From: an uncultured Paracoccaceae bacterium
GTDB taxonomy: Bacteria; Pseudomonadota; Alphaproteobacteria; Rhodobacterales; Rhodobacteraceae
DNA length: 64,000 nucleotides
Assembly (NCBI GenBank): GCA_947503935.1
Contig: CANNFR010000007.1
Coordinates: 124,001-188,000, forward strand
Direction of reading: 5' to 3'
Under the pieces are notes generated by a model. That model saw only the letters and a list, made by a program, of their open reading frames with translations, was not told the origin of the DNA and searched no databases. The translations under genes and the position numbers were made by a program. Position 1 is the stretch's first letter; each line of letters starts with the position of its first letter. Below are positions 63,451-64,000 of this stretch, one piece after another.

Positions 63451-64000
63451 GCATCCGGTCCTTGAGAAGAAATTCGACGAGTTTGAAATCGAACGGGCTG
63501 TCGATATCGAGGCAGCGTTCGGGCGGCATGAGGTAGGGAATGACCCGACCCTCGAAGAGCGCGTTTGCGCGGCGGAGATAATCGGGCGCGACCACATAGG
63601 TCGACGCGGCGTGCTCATAGACCACCGGTGCCTGCTGGCGCGCGACCACCCCGCCGGGCAGGGGTTTTGAGACATGGAGCGCGCCGGTTTCATCTGGCTC
63701 GACCAGGTTGAAATAGGGGTTCTTGCGCGCCTCGCAGCACGACATCACCATGTCTGGCTGCTCGGTTTGGAACAGCGCCAGCGCATCGGTGATATCCTGA
63801 GGGATGCGCAAAGGCGCGGTCGCGTCGAGGTCGAGGAATGCTGTGACAGGGCCGGTCAATGCCTCTGCCGCATCCAGGGCATGCTGCCAGACGCCCCATT
63901 TCCCCGCGCCATCGGTGGCTAGATGCGCGGGCCTGAGGCCGATATCCAGCGCCCCCTTGGCCAATGCGTGCGACAAGATTTCAGGGCTGTCGGTCGAGAC
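63434..64000 (-). CDS. Acylneuraminate cytidylyltransferase family protein (5' end outside the window)
   Basis: The last 188 residues of a nucleotidyltransferase are visible, entering the window as VSTDSPEILSHALAKGA, which is the family pattern after the N-terminal nucleotide site. PVTAFLDLDATAPLRIPQDITDAL carries the expected DLDAT(T)-type metal motif, and ERCLDIDSPFDFKLVEFLL is the typical C-terminal end. The enzyme activates nonulosonic acids as CMP-sugars. The reading frame is still open at the window edge, so the start is not seen. Confidence 0.88.
   Translation of the reverse strand, partial: VSTDSPEILSHALAKGALDIGLRPAHLATDGAGKWGVWQHALDAAEALTGPVTAFLDLDATAPLRIPQDITDALALFQTEQPDMVMSCCEARKNPYFNLVEPDETGALHVSKPLPGGVVARQQAPVVYEHAASTYVVAPDYLRRANALFEGRVIPYLMPPERCLDIDSPFDFKLVEFLLKDRMHADPA

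Overview
The window is a GC-rich alphaproteobacterial chromosome segment, most likely from the Rhodobacteraceae (Roseobacter group). The evidence is the combined mdh/sucC/sucD/sucA/sucB/lpd cluster, two TAXI-type TRAP transporters (one with a DUF1850 partner), a two-domain ALDH16-type aldehyde dehydrogenase beside deoC, zapE, an IalB-family protein and a reduced exo (succinoglycan-like) polysaccharide cluster. I saw no rRNA, tRNA or CRISPR array.

Layout. 180-6927: a peptide-type ABC importer operon (two ATPases, binding protein, two permeases) plus a fifth, very divergent permease-like gene. 6924-18017: exopolysaccharide genes: O-antigen-ligase-like polymerase, GH16 glycanase, four GT2 glycosyltransferases, an ExoL-like glycosyltransferase, a Wzc/ExoP-type tyrosine autokinase and GalU. 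18236-21016: anti-sigma factor, ECF sigma factor and a divergent subtilisin-like protease with a 15-Asp tract. 21165-24305: first TAXI-TRAP transporter. 24410-24655: a small exported protein ending in poly-Asp. 24810-27909: zapE, an ABM protein, a GlsB/YeaQ membrane protein, an atypical OmpR-type regulator and a small anchored protein. 27965-28150: remains of an IS5-family transposase. 28275-31674: second TAXI-TRAP system. 31807-35446: deoC, a small unknown gene and the ALDH16-type gene. 35465-37498: an OmpA-domain protein and a TerB-domain membrane protein. 37645-53275 (all minus strand): mdh, a GT61-methyltransferase fusion, sucC, sucD, sucA, sucB and lpd, with many small unknown or membrane genes placed between them. 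53447-56323: TauE/SafE-like permease, aroC and an unknown gene. 56366-60868: two consecutive TPP-riboswitch/thiB units followed by thiP and thiQ. 60949-64000: type II-family asparaginase, IalB-like protein, an SDR and the start of an acylneuraminate-cytidylyltransferase-family gene.

The most interesting candidate system is a small ECF-sigma regulon. The protease gene and the small exported protein gene, 3.4 kb apart and both encoding poly-Asp tracts, each carry an almost identical promoter-like motif (GGAATAAA, 13 bases, CGTT; that is GGAAT-N16-CGTT). The sigma/anti-sigma pair lies next to the protease gene. This suggests an envelope-response system that exports acidic proteins. Other notable points are the duplicated riboswitch-thiB unit, AT-richer small genes coupled by stop/start overlaps into core operons, a paired GTGATCAC palindrome upstream of sucC, and a 35-base element placed exactly 7 bases beyond the stop codon of two unrelated genes.
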